A DNA stretch of 64,000 nucleotides, from NCBI RefSeq assembly GCF_000699445.3, contig NC_067195.1, forward strand, positions 21,219,287 through 21,283,286, in the 5' to 3' direction. The first letter of the stretch is position 1. Every line of letters begins with the position of its first letter. Source of the DNA: Schistosoma haematobium (lineage: Eukaryota > Platyhelminthes > Trematoda > Strigeidida > Schistosomatidae). The notes beneath the pieces were generated by a model, which had not been told where the DNA came from, searched no databases, and worked only from the letters and a program-made list of their open reading frames with translations. The position numbers and the translations under genes were made by a program. Of this stretch, positions 13,401-25,970 are shown piece after piece.

Positions 13401-15893
13401 AGTCTTTGAACAAGTGTGAATCAAACATCGACTGAACCGGTATTATTATTTTACTACTGTAAAGCTTTAGAGTCGAAAAACAAGATGAGATGTAAATCAT
13501 AAAACTTGTGAGCCGAAACAATTTATTCAGAACTAAATAAATCCATGGTTTTCCAATTTAAAATATCGTCGAATCAGCAACAGAGACATACCAGGACTGG
13601 ACAATTAAGCGGTAAATTGTTCGGCACCAACAAGTCATTTTCTGTAAAATAAAGAAAGTAAAATTCACATATCTAAAGGCAACTAGTTATAAGCGGTAGG
13701 TTATATATATTTATTGTAATCTTGATCAGAAAACTCAATATAATATGTCTAATCTGCGACAAAGTAACAACAGCCAAAGTTGTTAAATCTCTAAATCAGT
13801 CTTTACGTTAAATGTATGTAACATTTTAATTCAAAATACAAAACTATGTATCAACTAAGATGGAATTGTACATCAGTTTGCGAGAACCATATAGATATTG
13901 ATTTTATAACTGTCACTAAATGTTACCATCAACGTTACTCTAAATATATTTATGGTAGTTGGAAAATATATGGATTATTAGCGTGCACAGCATCAGTTAC
14001 GGTACTGAAGACTATATCTACAAGTATAGCTGTAAACGCAAACCGCATTTTACTAGCATACTCGCATTGTTAGCAATGTATTGGTTGAATAAACATCCAT
14101 TTTAACTTACCTGAAAATCAGATGAAAAAGATCATTATGAATTCTCTGTTCATTAGATGAGATAATGTTGATAATAAAAGATTGAGTAAGTGCTTGTAAG
14201 TTTTTCAAAATTACAAATAAACCACGGATATGTTTTTAGCTTCTATGATCTTGAGGAATCCGGAAACGGGCTTTCATATTTGAGCAGGTAGTGAGGATTC
14301 TGTCATTTTTGGTGTTAAACGGTAAATATGTAAAAATACAAAAGACTCTCGGTAGCAATCCAAAATATTACAAACTAAATGACAGGGAATTGTGAATACC
14401 TCAATACATTTTTTGAACCGAGTTAGAAAGCAAAATTTACAAAACGTTCTGGTGAATTCTGTAAGAAACTTTATCATTTATCCACGTCGCTAAATTAGAA
14501 GAAACATAATTGTCCAGTATATAATCATCATTCGGAAAAAAATAAACATGATAGAGAGTGACCATTTTTTAATTCAGTGGTACACAGTAGCTTTTTTACA
14601 ATGAATATTAACTATTGAGACGCATCATGCACTTTGTTATATCACTAATTACATCATAGATTTCGATTATGAAGCGATACAATATTTTATCCGGATAGAT
14701 CATCATGTTATTTCCCATGTTTCTTATCATTACTACCAGACAAGTCTTGTGAATGTCTTTTTAAATTAGAATCATCGATTTTGATCATGCACATACTGCA
14801 GTCTGAGGACTATTTTAATAGACAGCGCCTCAGGTAGATGGTCGATAGTTTTACTGTGAACAACTGAGAAGATTGATTTTATTTGCAGATGGTATTCTTA
14901 GGGTATTTAAATGAAGTGGGTTACTGTCAAAACTATAAGAGAGAAGACACCAGCTTCGTCATAGTACGAGAATCCTCAGCAGTGCATATCTTTAACTAGA
15001 TTAAGGAGCGGATCCCAATTCCAATTTTTCTCGATTTAGAATAACGATCATTAGATTCCCTTGGTGCCTCCTTTATTCTCTTTATACCTCACTGGTAAAG
15101 ATCACTCAGTAGAATCGCAAGGGCTAATCTCAATGTGAATCAATAGTGATCTCGCAATTTTGTTTTTGATGAGATGGTTTCATGGAGATTAATTCAACCT
15201 GCTGATGATATTTGTCATAAATTGTCATCAATTGAATCCTGTGTATCATCGAATCCCTACTAAGTGTCGTAGTGTTAAAGCACACGCCACAAGACCTGAA
15301 GCTTCTTGGTAGAATTTTGGTTGGTATTTGGTTGAGCATACTTGAACAGTCTATAAGTAGTGGTTGATTCCCATTAAATAACGATGATGTTTGATGGAAT
15401 CTAGAACCTTAATTACTTCGTATATATAAATTGACTCAATTACCTTGGTGATAACGGAATAAAACAAGCCAAATATAAAGTGTGCTTAGGTTACATATGT
15501 TTCAGACACTCCTATGAACGGGAAAACTGAGAGAATGAATATGAAAATTAGTGCTTATTCAAGATCTGTGAATAAATAGTGACTCAGTTTTATATATTAC
15601 TGGCTCCCCAAACGAGGCGAACATTACCTATAAGTCCTGGAGCTTTCCAAATAGAAGACAAACTAGTGATAAAACTTCCTTGTTAGAAATTGTGGATTTA
15701 ATAATTGGACATTTGTTTGGTATAACAAATTTCAAGTGTACTCGTTAGAAAATACTTTTCCTAAGTAGCTAAGTAAAGAAATAATATTCTCGTAATAACA
15801 ATCAGTGCATGTCAGTTATGAGTAATATGAAATGAAATCCGTGTAGTTCTTTTAATAAATGTTGAAATGCTTACCATCTGATGTATATTGTAT
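10476..15893. other. Intergenic, nothing recognised
   Basis: About 5.4 kb of AT-rich DNA. Small frames such as 11137-11397, 13846-14073, 14274-14477 and 15130-15339 are low-complexity or unrelated to any family I recognise, and none has convincing splice partners. Confidence 0.45.
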
Positions 15894-15899
15894 TTTATT
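15894..15899 (-). promoter_or_regulatory. Polyadenylation signal candidate for minus-strand GPCR
   Basis: AATAAA on the minus strand, about 90 bases beyond the stop codon of the receptor ending at 15990. The position suits a 3' processing signal, but the motif is common in AT-rich DNA. Confidence 0.4.
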
Positions 15900-15989
15900 T
15901 TATAACATTTGAACATATAAGATAATACAACTCAACAATATGTAGAAAGGGTTTGACGAGTTAGCAAAAATATGCTCAGTTGTTAAGTT

Positions 15990-17111
15990 TTAATTAGGAG
16001 CTACCGTATGTACTCCACGTTTAAACAAACACTTGATAACAGACCGAATAGACTCTGTAAACTTTCTAAAGACTGATGCAAACATGTCTTTTTCCGGTTT
16101 GAAATAAAAGAATCCCACTAATAGGTCGAATGTACTTCTACATAAAAATATACTCCATATTAAATCAAAAAGATTCTGGTACAAATCTACATTGACGTTA
16201 ATTAATCCAAGCATATGGGCGTTTTTTATGGTGTCAAATATGCTTCCAGGTAGGCCGAAAATTAGAAAGGTTGATGAATTTATAACTAGAAATAATGAAC
16301 CCTTAATTTTTGTTCGATCAGCGTCATTGGCAGGCTTATTAGATGAATCTTGTTTTGTACTTCGAAGAATGCGTCTAAAGAAGGCCAGATTAATTAAGGT
16401 TGCCAGTATTAACTGTATTGGTGCTAAATGTGAACAGAACGCTCGAAAAAATAACAAGTATTCGCTCTTTGACTCAAACCAACAGTGGATTTTGTCTCCA
16501 ATCTCTATTAATCCAGCTAGTATGAAGAATGGTAGCGCCATGGTAAAAGTTACAATAAAAATTACGGCAAGAAAAATCCGAGCGTATTTATTCGGCAGGT
16601 TGGCATATAGTACTGGTTTATAAACAGTTAAAGTTCTGTCTATTGCTGATCCAAGAACAATATTGCTAAATAGTGTAGAAGAGAAAGCCTGTGAGAAACG
16701 ATAAATTTGACATGAAATTTGTGAATGATAATATACAAAGAAATAAGCTTCACCATTTGTTGTGTACGATAATCCTTTAGGTAGAAAATACGTAAACACT
16801 CCAAATACAATATACATCATTACAACTGCTACTAATAAGCCAGTATAGTATATTGATGAACGCTTCGTAGTTGCACTCATAACTTGAACTACTATCAGTG
16901 TGGTGTAGATTGGGACTGATGTGGATATGACTAAAGGTAGTATGTAAGCTGATATAAAACCAACTAATGTTGAGATTATGCACAATGCATCATTAATCTC
17001 TGTCCATTCAACTTTCAATAAATTACAGGTAAGTGTGACAGTCCATGGCGATTCTGTGAAAGGCCAGGTAGTTGCATTATATTTCATTTTTCTGTCTGTT
17101 GATTCTTTCAA
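15990..17111 (-). CDS. Rhodopsin-like orphan GPCR (flatworm-type)
   Basis: Intronless 373-residue seven-helix receptor, presumably at the plasma membrane and coupling to G proteins; the ligand is unknown. Hydrophobic segments lie at about 43-77, 86-110, 132-156, 176-200, 222-246, 271-295 and 310-336. C134 at the start of helix 3 and C210 in a conserved HCW extracellular-loop motif are placed for the class A disulfide. The helix-3 motif is IDRT (D158-R159-T160), a DRY variant. Helix 6 lacks CWxP, and helix 7 lacks NPxxY (TFDLLVGFFYF instead). N12 is a glycosylation sequon. The left-edge paralogue starts at the residue matching M9, so translation may begin at 17087 rather than 17111. The features fit flatworm-expanded rhodopsin orphans (PROF1-like); that placement is inference. 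The plus-strand frame at 16192-16623 is its shadow. Confidence 0.88.
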   Translation of the reverse strand: MKESTDRKMKYNATTWPFTESPWTVTLTCNLLKVEWTEINDALCIISTLVGFISAYILPLVISTSVPIYTTLIVVQVMSATTKRSSIYYTGLLVAVVMMYIVFGVFTYFLPKGLSYTTNGEAYFFVYYHSQISCQIYRFSQAFSSTLFSNIVLGSAIDRTLTVYKPVLYANLPNKYARIFLAVIFIVTFTMALPFFILAGLIEIGDKIHCWFESKSEYLLFFRAFCSHLAPIQLILATLINLAFFRRILRSTKQDSSNKPANDADRTKIKGSLFLVINSSTFLIFGLPGSIFDTIKNAHMLGLINVNVDLYQNLFDLIWSIFLCRSTFDLLVGFFYFKPEKDMFASVFRKFTESIRSVIKCLFKRGVHTVAPN

Positions 17112-18856
17112 TGATATGTAAACACAAATGTATTTCTATGGAGTCCGATAGACGATTAATTCAATTTAATAACCAGTTCTATATGGCACACTGTGTTTAA
17201 TCAGTCAAGCAAAACATGTAAATGCAGATAGTCAATTTAATTAGTGACTTGCAATAGTTTCGGTTGAATTTCACTTGTAATTCTTGAAATGACAAATGTT
17301 CCGTTAGCGTGAAGATAAATGTCACAGATCTGTTGAGTGTAAAACAAGAGAAATTAACTTCACTACTTTACAAAATCTATGATTTCTATTTCGGTTAGCT
17401 ATTCTCACTAGATGAATTTACAAACATTAATGTTCCTTGATCTCATTGGTGTTTTTTTGTATAAATAGTTCCTCACCAATCATGTTACTCTAGGAATTTC
17501 CACTTATGTACTAGGATGTATACGTATTAATTTTTTATCCATAATCGCTTTTTTACCAATCACATATGAGCATTTATTTAGTGGTTTTGAGACCGTCGTG
17601 AGATATATGGTAATGTCTATTTTATTGAAAGGATTCATAAGATTATAAACTTTCAGACGAACGGTTTAATCTGATACAGTCAATAAATATCCACGATAAA
17701 GTGTTGAAAGCTTTGAAAATCTACAATTCTTCTGCAGTAAGATTTCTGATAAGTTTTCATCATTAATCTAACACTATTAAGTCTTTCATTTTTATAAGCT
17801 TATTAAGTATATAATATAAATCTGTTTTCGTCTCTGTTAAGGTGTTAGTTTTCCTTTAAAAGATTCATAGTAGTTTAATAATATTGGTTTTGCAATAGAA
17901 CTTGCAGTTCGTTAAAAGTGAAGAAAACGTTTTCCTAATTTTGTTCACCTTGAAGAGTAATTTTGGTGAACACACTCAATCGACAGAATCTTAGTAAACT
18001 GAACTGAAATCGATAGTTTTTCATAAATAAGACGATCGATGAAACTCAGACTAATTTCCATTGTTCATTCCTTTAATTTTTTTCAGATTGCCTATCATAT
18101 GAAAACGCAGTTGGTAGACCCAGAAAAGCACATTCCCAACAAATGATGGTTTTAAGAATGATAAAATATTCTCGTAAACCACTAATTAGTTCATCTTAAC
18201 TGATAGCACCACAAACCTGAAAGTTGATGTATTGGAATTTGCTATTTGAAGAGATCACGAGATCGCTTATATCAGCGAACGGAACGAAGGATCAGTGACA
18301 CAACGACAACATAAACTAACTATTCCGATACGTCTCAGCCTCGCTAACTAGAAGAAATTCACGTTCAGATAACGGAAAATGTATATTCCACAAACAGTCA
18401 CAAGCACGAACAACAACAAGTACACAATTCAAGCGTATATATGCAGCATAAAAATGTCCTTGGGAAACGTCACAAAATAGCATATTAAAAGCGACAACGA
18501 ACCCATGAAATTTACGGTCCTTTCAAGTGGGAAATACAATCTGAAGGTAAAAATGGGAGCTTTTGGCGTGAAAACGAGAAATTCAAATTTCCAAAATAAA
18601 ATTACGGAAGTAAGACGTTTACTAAATGATTTTAGGGAATCTAGCATCCCAATAGAATCAAATGTACTTCCTTTAAAATTTAATTTTGCCACCTTACAGA
18701 GATCAGGACAAAATAAAATGTGAGTGGTTTTTCTTATTACTCTGAAATATTTTTGTAAAATTTGAATAATACACTTAATTCGTCAATGTTTCTAGCTATC
18801 ATCATGAGTTCAAAGATTCATACTAAAAAATCTCAAGAAGAAACAAAATAAGGCTT
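17112..18856. other. Intergenic 5' flank of GPCR
   Basis: No gene recognised. A pair of overlapping antisense frames at 18429-18723 (72-87 residues) resembles no family I know and is probably chance or an unidentified repeat. Confidence 0.4.
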
Positions 18857-19213
18857 CAATGCTTCCTGATTCTAGGGATATTCCAGATAACTCCCGTTGA
18901 TAATAAGGATATTATTCAAACTAATTAATTACAGTTTCGTAGACAGTAGAACGAGTACTGGAGCACCAATTAAGTTAAAAGAGGTAACAGAAATTTCGTC
19001 AAATCAATGACATAAAAATTATGAAGGTACAAACTACATTAATCACTAAAACGAAGGGTACAAAAAAAGCTAATTACTTCGAAGGGAAAAAGAATTTAAA
19101 CGAATAAACTAGAAGGCTGGAACAGAGTTGTGTTAGAAATCTAGAGCTTTATGTTAGCGATTCGTCTGTACCGTTGTGTAGATAGAAAGGCATGTCATTA
19201 ATGCTTCCAATTG
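18857..19213. repeat. Dispersed repeat, uninterrupted copy
   Basis: About 357 bases closely matching 47912-48844. The shared start is CAATGCTTCCTGATTCTAGG and the shared end is near GGCATGTCATTA. The copies differ by scattered substitutions and by a 560-bp insertion in the second. No coding capacity was seen and the family was not identified. This copy gives the empty-site sequence for that insertion. Confidence 0.85.
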
Positions 19214-20209
19214 ACTTCGCATAACTATTAAAGTCAATGCCGATCGAAACGATGTTAAGATGAAAATAAAGCTGTTAAATCCAATCTTTGTTATCTGAGA
19301 TGCTACCATAAATATCACCGTCATTGTTATATGTTATACATCGGTATTAACCAAATTACTAACAATTATAATCGGTAAAATCGTTAATAATTTATCCTGC
19401 CGCATCTAGTTTTGAATGTCTGAAATTGACCTGTCAGAATAGTTTATATCAACTAATAATTTAATTCAATTTAGCAGAAAATGTTTTTTTTCGAAGTAAT
19501 TACAAGACATGAACATGAAAAATTAAAAAAGCTAATCAGTATTTCATAGATTATATGTTTTAAACAATCTACCCTAGGTATCCATCATATGGATCATTCA
19601 TGATTACAGTTATTGTTAAAATACATGTGCACACTTATTTTTAAATAGTTTTATCAACTGGATATTTGTCGGTAAATCCAGTAAACCGTGTTCTTTAGAC
19701 AGTTTAGGAATTCTCTTGATCCCGAATTTCCATGTTTTCTCGATAAATGAATACTCATAATTTTCTGTGTACATTAGTTCAGTACAGATTGATTATATTA
19801 TCAAATAATTAATATTATGAAGTACTTTGATGAAATATCAAAATGACATGGATTAATGTATCATTCAAAATGACATACTTATCGTACAAATTAGAGACCA
19901 CTGTTAAATAATAAATATCAATAGAGATTATGATATTTTGCATAAAGTTGCATTTATTCTAATGTTTCCATATCTCATTGATGAAAATGTCTTAAATTAA
20001 GAACAATAAAATATGGAAAGTAAAATAGATAATACAATAATTCCAAAATATTTACAATCTGTTGATAAGGTTCTGATCTATCACTCATTGGTTCAAAATT
20101 TATTTAAATTATTGAAAGGTTTAGTTTTTTTTGAAGGATTTAATACGCCCTATTTTTTCACTGTGATATTTTTCTGTAAACGAACATTCTAAACATCCAA
20201 AACTGGCAT
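19214..20209. other. Intergenic 5' flank of GPCR
   Basis: AT-rich DNA without recognised features, upstream of the receptor at 20437. Confidence 0.4.
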
Positions 20210-20217
20210 ATAAATAC
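20210..20217 (+). promoter_or_regulatory. TATA-like box upstream of GPCR
   Basis: TATAAATA about 220 bases before the start codon at 20437. This is plausible for a core promoter, but such motifs arise often in AT-rich DNA. Confidence 0.25.
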
Positions 20218-20436
20218 CTTTTAAACTTTAAAAACCTCATAAAATAATACAGTGACTTTTAGCTCAAAGGTTACAGTGAACAAAATTAATTCAATATCTT
20301 CACGTTGGTTTTTGAACAAACCTTAACAAAGCATCGAAACTTTACAGGTATTCAGAATGATTGTATAAATTGCTAAATTCTAACAAGGCAAAAGTCATTT
20401 GGACAATTCCGATTTTTTTGTGAAGAAATGTTATGA

Positions 20437-21513
20437 ATGTATGAAGCATCTCTTAATTTTACAGATTATGCGTCGAAAGTTTTTCGTCAGTGTGATTTAT
20501 TGAAAAATGAGTCGTCCTATAAACAACAAGTTAGATGTGTTGTATCAACAGTTGTTTCATTTTGGTGTGGATATGTTTTACCTATTTTCAGTTTGATTAC
20601 GATAATGATAAACTTATACATTGGATTTTATACTGTTGTAAGGGCAAACAAGGTGCCTAGACAAATGATTTATATCTCCGGAATATGCTTGTCAAGTGCA
20701 ATAGCAAATATTATGTTTGTATGGTTATGGCAATTTACAGTCAGAGGTTTACCATATATATCACGTGGAACTATATTTTTTTCATTATTGAATGTATCAC
20801 CAATGACCTGTCGCTTTCAGCGTTATATGTATGCATTTAGTTCAACAATGATGTGTAATATGCATGTATGTGCTTCACTAGACAGATGCTTAACTATATA
20901 CATTCCGACTAAAATGAAACGCTTCCCAAAATTATATGGATGGTATATTCACATCGCGGTATTATTATTAAGTGCATTAATGATGATACCATTCGTATTT
21001 AGAGTCGACTGGCGTCTGGTTGACGAGCGTATTTTGTGTTGGGTGGATTTAAGTGATCAGTATGTACAAGGTTATCACACATTATTTTCAAATTTAGGAC
21101 TTATTCAAACAATTTTCTTAATAATGACTGATTTAGCATTTTTGCTAAAAGTACGCAAACAATTATATAAAAATCCTTTAAGTAAATTAAATGTAACTGA
21201 TAAAAAGTATATCCAACGTTCGGTACTCTTAATTATTTCATCCATTTCTTTTATAATTATCGCATTATGTCAAGCGGTGTTCTATTCATTGGCACGATTC
21301 AATTATACACTTGCTGACGTCAACGAAACTGGTGTTGATTATGATATAGGAGACTTTTTCTGGTACTTGAATTCCATACGAGAATTACTGGATATTTATA
21401 TTTATTTCAAGTGTTTTAAATTACTTCGCAACAGTTTATTGTGCACCTCTCAAAGGTTATCTAAAGGATCTTTGTTTAAATCCGATCAACCACAAATTTC
21501 ACGAAGCTATTAG
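20437..21513 (+). CDS. Rhodopsin-like orphan GPCR (flatworm-type)
   Basis: Intronless 358-residue seven-helix receptor, presumed plasma-membrane and G-protein coupled; the ligand is unknown. Hydrophobic segments lie at about 36-66, 76-100, 123-147, 168-190, 212-236, 262-285 and 303-325. C125 and C201 (in LCWVD) are placed for the helix 3-loop disulfide. The DRY position is LDRC (D149-R150-C151). Helix 2 reads SSAIANIMF without the usual Asp, helix 6 lacks CWxP, and NPxxY is replaced by LDIYIY. Sequons at N7 and N24 fit an extracellular N terminus. It is collinear with the receptor at 30450-31550 for roughly 250 residues (shared GICLSSAIANIMF and WYLNS), so the two are duplicates. Two minimal upstream ATG frames overlap the start. 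The 3' signal is probably AATAAA at 21811-21816. Confidence 0.9.
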   Translation: MYEASLNFTDYASKVFRQCDLLKNESSYKQQVRCVVSTVVSFWCGYVLPIFSLITIMINLYIGFYTVVRANKVPRQMIYISGICLSSAIANIMFVWLWQFTVRGLPYISRGTIFFSLLNVSPMTCRFQRYMYAFSSTMMCNMHVCASLDRCLTIYIPTKMKRFPKLYGWYIHIAVLLLSALMMIPFVFRVDWRLVDERILCWVDLSDQYVQGYHTLFSNLGLIQTIFLIMTDLAFLLKVRKQLYKNPLSKLNVTDKKYIQRSVLLIISSISFIIIALCQAVFYSLARFNYTLADVNETGVDYDIGDFFWYLNSIRELLDIYIYFKCFKLLRNSLLCTSQRLSKGSLFKSDQPQISRSY

Positions 21514-21810
21514 TAACCGTTAAATTAACGATAAAATCCACATTCATAACATTTTGTTTCTCTGTTGATGACTAGAATGTCTATCTATTGTTTTAGCTGA
21601 AGTTAAATTTGGTTTCACTGCCTATTTCGAAAATATAAAAGTTATATGTATAAATACATATTTCGGTAATAGTGAACAGTAAATTTAGATGGTAATTGCT
21701 AAGTGTTTCTGCTAAGAACGATTGATCAGTTTTATAAAATATTGTGGAATTTATATTGTCTATCTTAAACTATATAAAAATACTACAATTCATTCATCTG
21801 TATTATTTCT

Positions 21811-21816
21811 AATAAA
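21811..21816 (+). promoter_or_regulatory. Polyadenylation signal candidate
   Basis: AATAAA about 300 bases after the stop codon of the receptor at 20437-21513. This is a weak call, as the motif is frequent here. Confidence 0.25.
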
Positions 21817-21999
21817 TAATCCTAACCATTGAGTAGACATTAATTAAAAATGTTCCACTTCTTAGTCACTTTCAACTTGTCTAAGGAAATTTCATGTTCG
21901 CTTATGTTAAAAAAAAAACGTATAAAAAAATATAATTATCCTGAAGTTTGGTCTATTTAAAAGACATTAGATTTAATTATTAACTCCACCTTTAGTTCT

Positions 22000-22510
22000 T
22001 TTAGAGTTGCTTCCGGTTCCAAGCCCGGGTAAAGCAGGAGAGTTGGGCATGGGATCGGTAACCCCATCCCGTAGAATACAAACTTGCTAAAAAACGACAA
22101 CCACATCAAACAAATTAAGCCATTCAATCTCTACCCTCCGAGTTAAAGGAAGAACTATGACGCCTCATCATGAAAGTCGATATTCTTCGGGAGTCATGAG
22201 GAATAAAGTGGACAGGTTGGATGCAACTAGACGATTTGGGCTTCTCAGATGACCTGGCCCTTCCATCCCATACACAACAACAAATGCAGGTCATGACAAA
22301 CAGTGTGGCAGCAGCCTCTGAATCAGTAGGCCTCAACATACAGAAGGGAAAAGCAAGATTTCGAAATTCGACACGGAGAACAACAACTCACTCAAACTTG
22401 ATGGTGAAACTGTGGAAGAGGTGGAAACTTTCACTTATCTGGAAAGCATCATCGATGAAAGTGGGGGATCTAGTTCAAAATTTATTTATGACATGTATTA
22501 CAGCAATGCA
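22000..22510 (+). pseudogene. RTE-clade (SR2-like) fragment with internal deletion
   Basis: The plus strand joins an RTE leader (similar to 2395-2560, including CCCATCCCGTAGAA) directly to the polymerase region. LDDLGFSDDLALPSHT represents the catalytic FADD block with Ala changed to Ser. It is followed by MQVMTNSVAAASESVGLNI and, after a frameshift, ETVEEVETFTYLESIIDE. Endonuclease, linker and most of the RT are absent, so the copy is defective. Confidence 0.7.
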
Positions 22511-22849
22511 ATGCATCGGCCGGGAACTTTTAGTTCTTCTTAGGTGGACATCCTGTTGATTTATGAACAGTGCATTTACGATCATTTCCTGTGTTATAAC
22601 GAATTGATTATCACCATCTTCAACTAAAGAAAGTAAAATGGAAACAGAGAGCACAGAAGAACAAAGCAATAACTACTAAAATATGTCAACCAGGTCTACC
22701 ATAATGCATATGTCATATGACTCAGGAATATACCGTTAATCTTAGATATTATTCAAATTAGTTAGGGTTGTCAGGGACGGTGTTAACGTAAAGTAACAGC
22801 AGGTAGGTTGTTTTACTCAGCAAATTCAGTAACAAGAATGGCTAAACAT

Positions 22850-25800
22850 TTAAAGTTCCCATAATCTCACTTGTGGAATAAGATACACTTACAGGTGCCA
22901 AAATATTTAATGCATTTTCAGAGGAGCAGTATAAACCAATGCATCTAACAAAGGATAGAGGTGATTTTATCTTACGGATAGATTGTGGTAGATTATTTCA
23001 AAGTCTGGAAAATTTACAGGTAGAATAATTTATATAAATAACTTAGGAGTAACGGGTATCGTAATTAGCTGCTTCTGAATAATGAATTACTTGACCGGAT
23101 GTAAAGGATAGTTTATTAAGTATTTTGAAGAAAAAGATGAGATTTAGTTTGAGTCTCCCCTTCCATAAAGGGTCGAGCCCAAGTTTATTACATCTGGAAT
23201 TATAATTCGAGGTACAATCAGTTCTAAGAATCCGAAGTGTAAATCATCTCTGTACTAATTCCAAACTTAATTTATCATTTATGTGCACACTACTAAGAAT
23301 AAATTTGCAGTATTCTAGGAGTGATGGAACACAAACTTTGTACATCGAAATCCGTGACTCATTGTTATAAAAGTTGAGAGTTGAAGGTCCTTTTCAATAC
23401 ATGTTCTGTAAACGACAAATCGTGGAAGTATCTAAGTTCTAAGTCTACTACTGTTTGTAACGTAGATAACATCTCAATATTTATGGTAAGACTTAAGTTG
23501 AGTGATGCATTGCCGAGGCATATCCATCCACATTTGCTGTGTTAAGCTCCAGCTGCCATTTTGAGCACCACTGCGCTACCTTGTTAAGCTCTATGCTAAT
23601 GTGATTTCGCATAATGTTCAGCTCATGAGGAGAAAATGAATACACTACTTTAAGATCATCTGCATATAGAAGGGGCTTCCCAAACAAAAACATTCACAAA
23701 TATCATTGATAAAAACTAGAAAGAAAGACACTACTTTGTATTACAACACTTCTAACAGGGACAGCGTTCGACAAGGGAGAGTTATTTTTAACTATTTGAT
23801 GTCTATGGTTGATGAAGGAATTAAACCGAACAAGCAGAGAGTTTTGGACCCTGTAAAATGTGAGCTTATTTATGAAACGTTGGTGGGTAATCATGTCGAA
23901 CGGCTTAAAAATGTCAAAGTATGACACTAAGATTAGATATCCTTGGTGACGTTGAGAAAAGACCATAATTAAAGAAGTTAAAGTGGCATGTCATACAAGA
24001 TTGATTTCCAGGAAATCTATGCTGAGAATCGTTGATAAATTTTTCAGTGACTAAATAGTTGGAGAGTTCGTCGCCAATAATTTTTCCCATAATCCTAGAG
24101 ATAACTGGAGTAATATTTATTGGCCGATAATCGTTCATGTCAGTCTCATCTCCCGATTTGTAACGCGGTATTTTGTACGCAGTTTTCCGACAGTAACGGC
24201 AAGTACCTAATTCCATAGAGAGAGAGAGAGAGTAAACAGCTTTAGAAGAAGAAGTGGAATATCTGGACCACCATATTTGTAGAGAAAGAATGAAATCCCA
24301 TGACCTCTCGAAACTTTAAGGGAATTTATAGCCTTACTGATTTTCAAGCATGTGAAGAAGATAGATTTTATTGCGTTACTAGTTACGTATATGACTTTTG
24401 AAACAGTGCCATTTAGGAATTCTTTACCATTCGCAGAAATATCACTGAAAAGGTCTGCTATAGTTTCAGAGTCGCATATAAAAGTACTGTTATGCAGGAT
24501 GCATGGCATTTCAACATTTTGAGTTACTTTAACGCGTCTATTGAAACGGAGAATTAAGTTTTGTACTTTTGAGGTAGAATTAAAGTCTAACAGCTCTTCA
24601 TTAATGGATTTTAACCTGTGCTTCTCTTTAATTTGATTAAAAATTATTGTTATTTGTGCAGCTGCCATGAAATCGTTTGACTTAAAATAACGTTACGATA
24701 TTTAACTGGTATATACAATTCGTATGCTTTACTATACCAGTACGTTTTAAGAGGTTCACAGGAATCTAAACGAGAGTTAACGATCAGATAGAATGTGTCG
24801 ATGAAATCCACAAGACTAGTATACGAGAAAAAGTTATCACAGTCTGAGAATTTAACCAGTGGTCCCAGTCAGCATGCTTATAGTCTCTATATTGACGGGT
24901 TTTTTGCATGGGTTGGTTATAAGAGCGATAGACAGGGAGAGCACAAACTACTACTTTATGGTCATTGTTTTCAAATTCTTTGTATACTTATACAGATAGC
25001 GGGATAACATCTCTACTGAATATTACATCAAATATATTATCACCCCATCTTGTGGTACGAACCAACTATGACTAGCAGTGCATGTTAATGGTTGCCGAGA
25101 CTTCATTATTACATGACTGACAACTACAGGTATTCCAGTTGATTCCAGGGTAATTGAAATCTGTAATAACCTTAGCATTGTAGTTTAGAGCAGATGAATG
25201 TATAAATGCACAATAAAATCATTCACAATATCCGAACTATCGGGAGCTCTAAATATACATCTCAGTAGTAGACTGTTATTCAGAGTGTTGACTGATATCC
25301 CGATCTATTCAGATAAACTATTCAGGATACTGTCTTCAACTTGATTAGTTGTTAGGGTATCCGAAGCATTAGTTTCTTTGTTTCGGCGATAGAGTAGATA
25401 ACTTTTGATATTTAATTCTGAATCAAATAACACTACTACAGTGATAAGTATGAAATTTTGGCTAGTAAAGCTAAGGTTTTCAGGGCTTAAATTTTGTTTT
25501 GAAGTGAACGTTCATTGAAAAGTGATAAGTTTAAAAGGGGAGTATGGAGTGCAGTAAAAACCGACAGCTTCCTTATCGGTGTTATGCATTTTAGATTTGC
25601 CTGGACTATGGTTTAATATGTTTGACTGATCATATGGGCTATATCATGAAAAACTTTAGTGCTAGTGGGACCAGGGATTTCTGAAGACAAAAAAATTATT
25701 ATTTTGATAAGGTAGAATAATTTTCTGAACTTGACTTGATGGAGAGTTAGGAAAGGCATCTGCTTGTTGGGGTTGGGTTGATGGTGCATAACCTAGTAAT

Positions 25801-25970
25801 CCATCCTGTCTATTGGGAAAGTGATAAGAAAAGCTAAAACTTGTGGATTTAATATTTAAAACCTTTGGACGTATCCGTGGGACACGTCGTTTCTCTGCGG
25901 TCTGTCTAATATTAGGCCTGCTTACACGACGGTCGTGATGGCCGTCTTGTGCGACATTTTCTATTCAACG
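22850..25970 (-). pseudogene. CR1-like non-LTR retrotransposon relic
   Basis: Read on the minus strand. The upstream leader coding part lies near 25950-25740. An endonuclease domain follows, with DFNYPGINWN near 25170, FDVIFSRDV near 25020 and an NDH replacing the usual SDH near 24960. The linker is open at 24207-24668. The RT has DMNDYRPINITPVISRIMGK (24216-23914), a DxxKPFDMITH block and PVRSVVIQSSV (23966-23703), and the YADD catalytic motif in LLYADDLKVVYSF (about 23665). The C-terminal part extends to about 22850. Stops and frameshifts separate these pieces, so it is inactive. The organisation and motifs indicate the CR1 clade, which includes schistosome SR1/Perere; the exact family is not established. 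Confidence 0.72.

Noticed and set aside
16192..16623. 143-residue open frame on the plus strand
   Set aside because: It is the antisense shadow of the GPCR at 15990-17111; the residues show no family, while the minus strand gives seven clear helices.
18429..18723. Overlapping 72- and 87-residue frames in the GPCR intergenic region
   Set aside because: No recognised domain, no promoter or splice support, and mutually antisense; not enough to call a gene.
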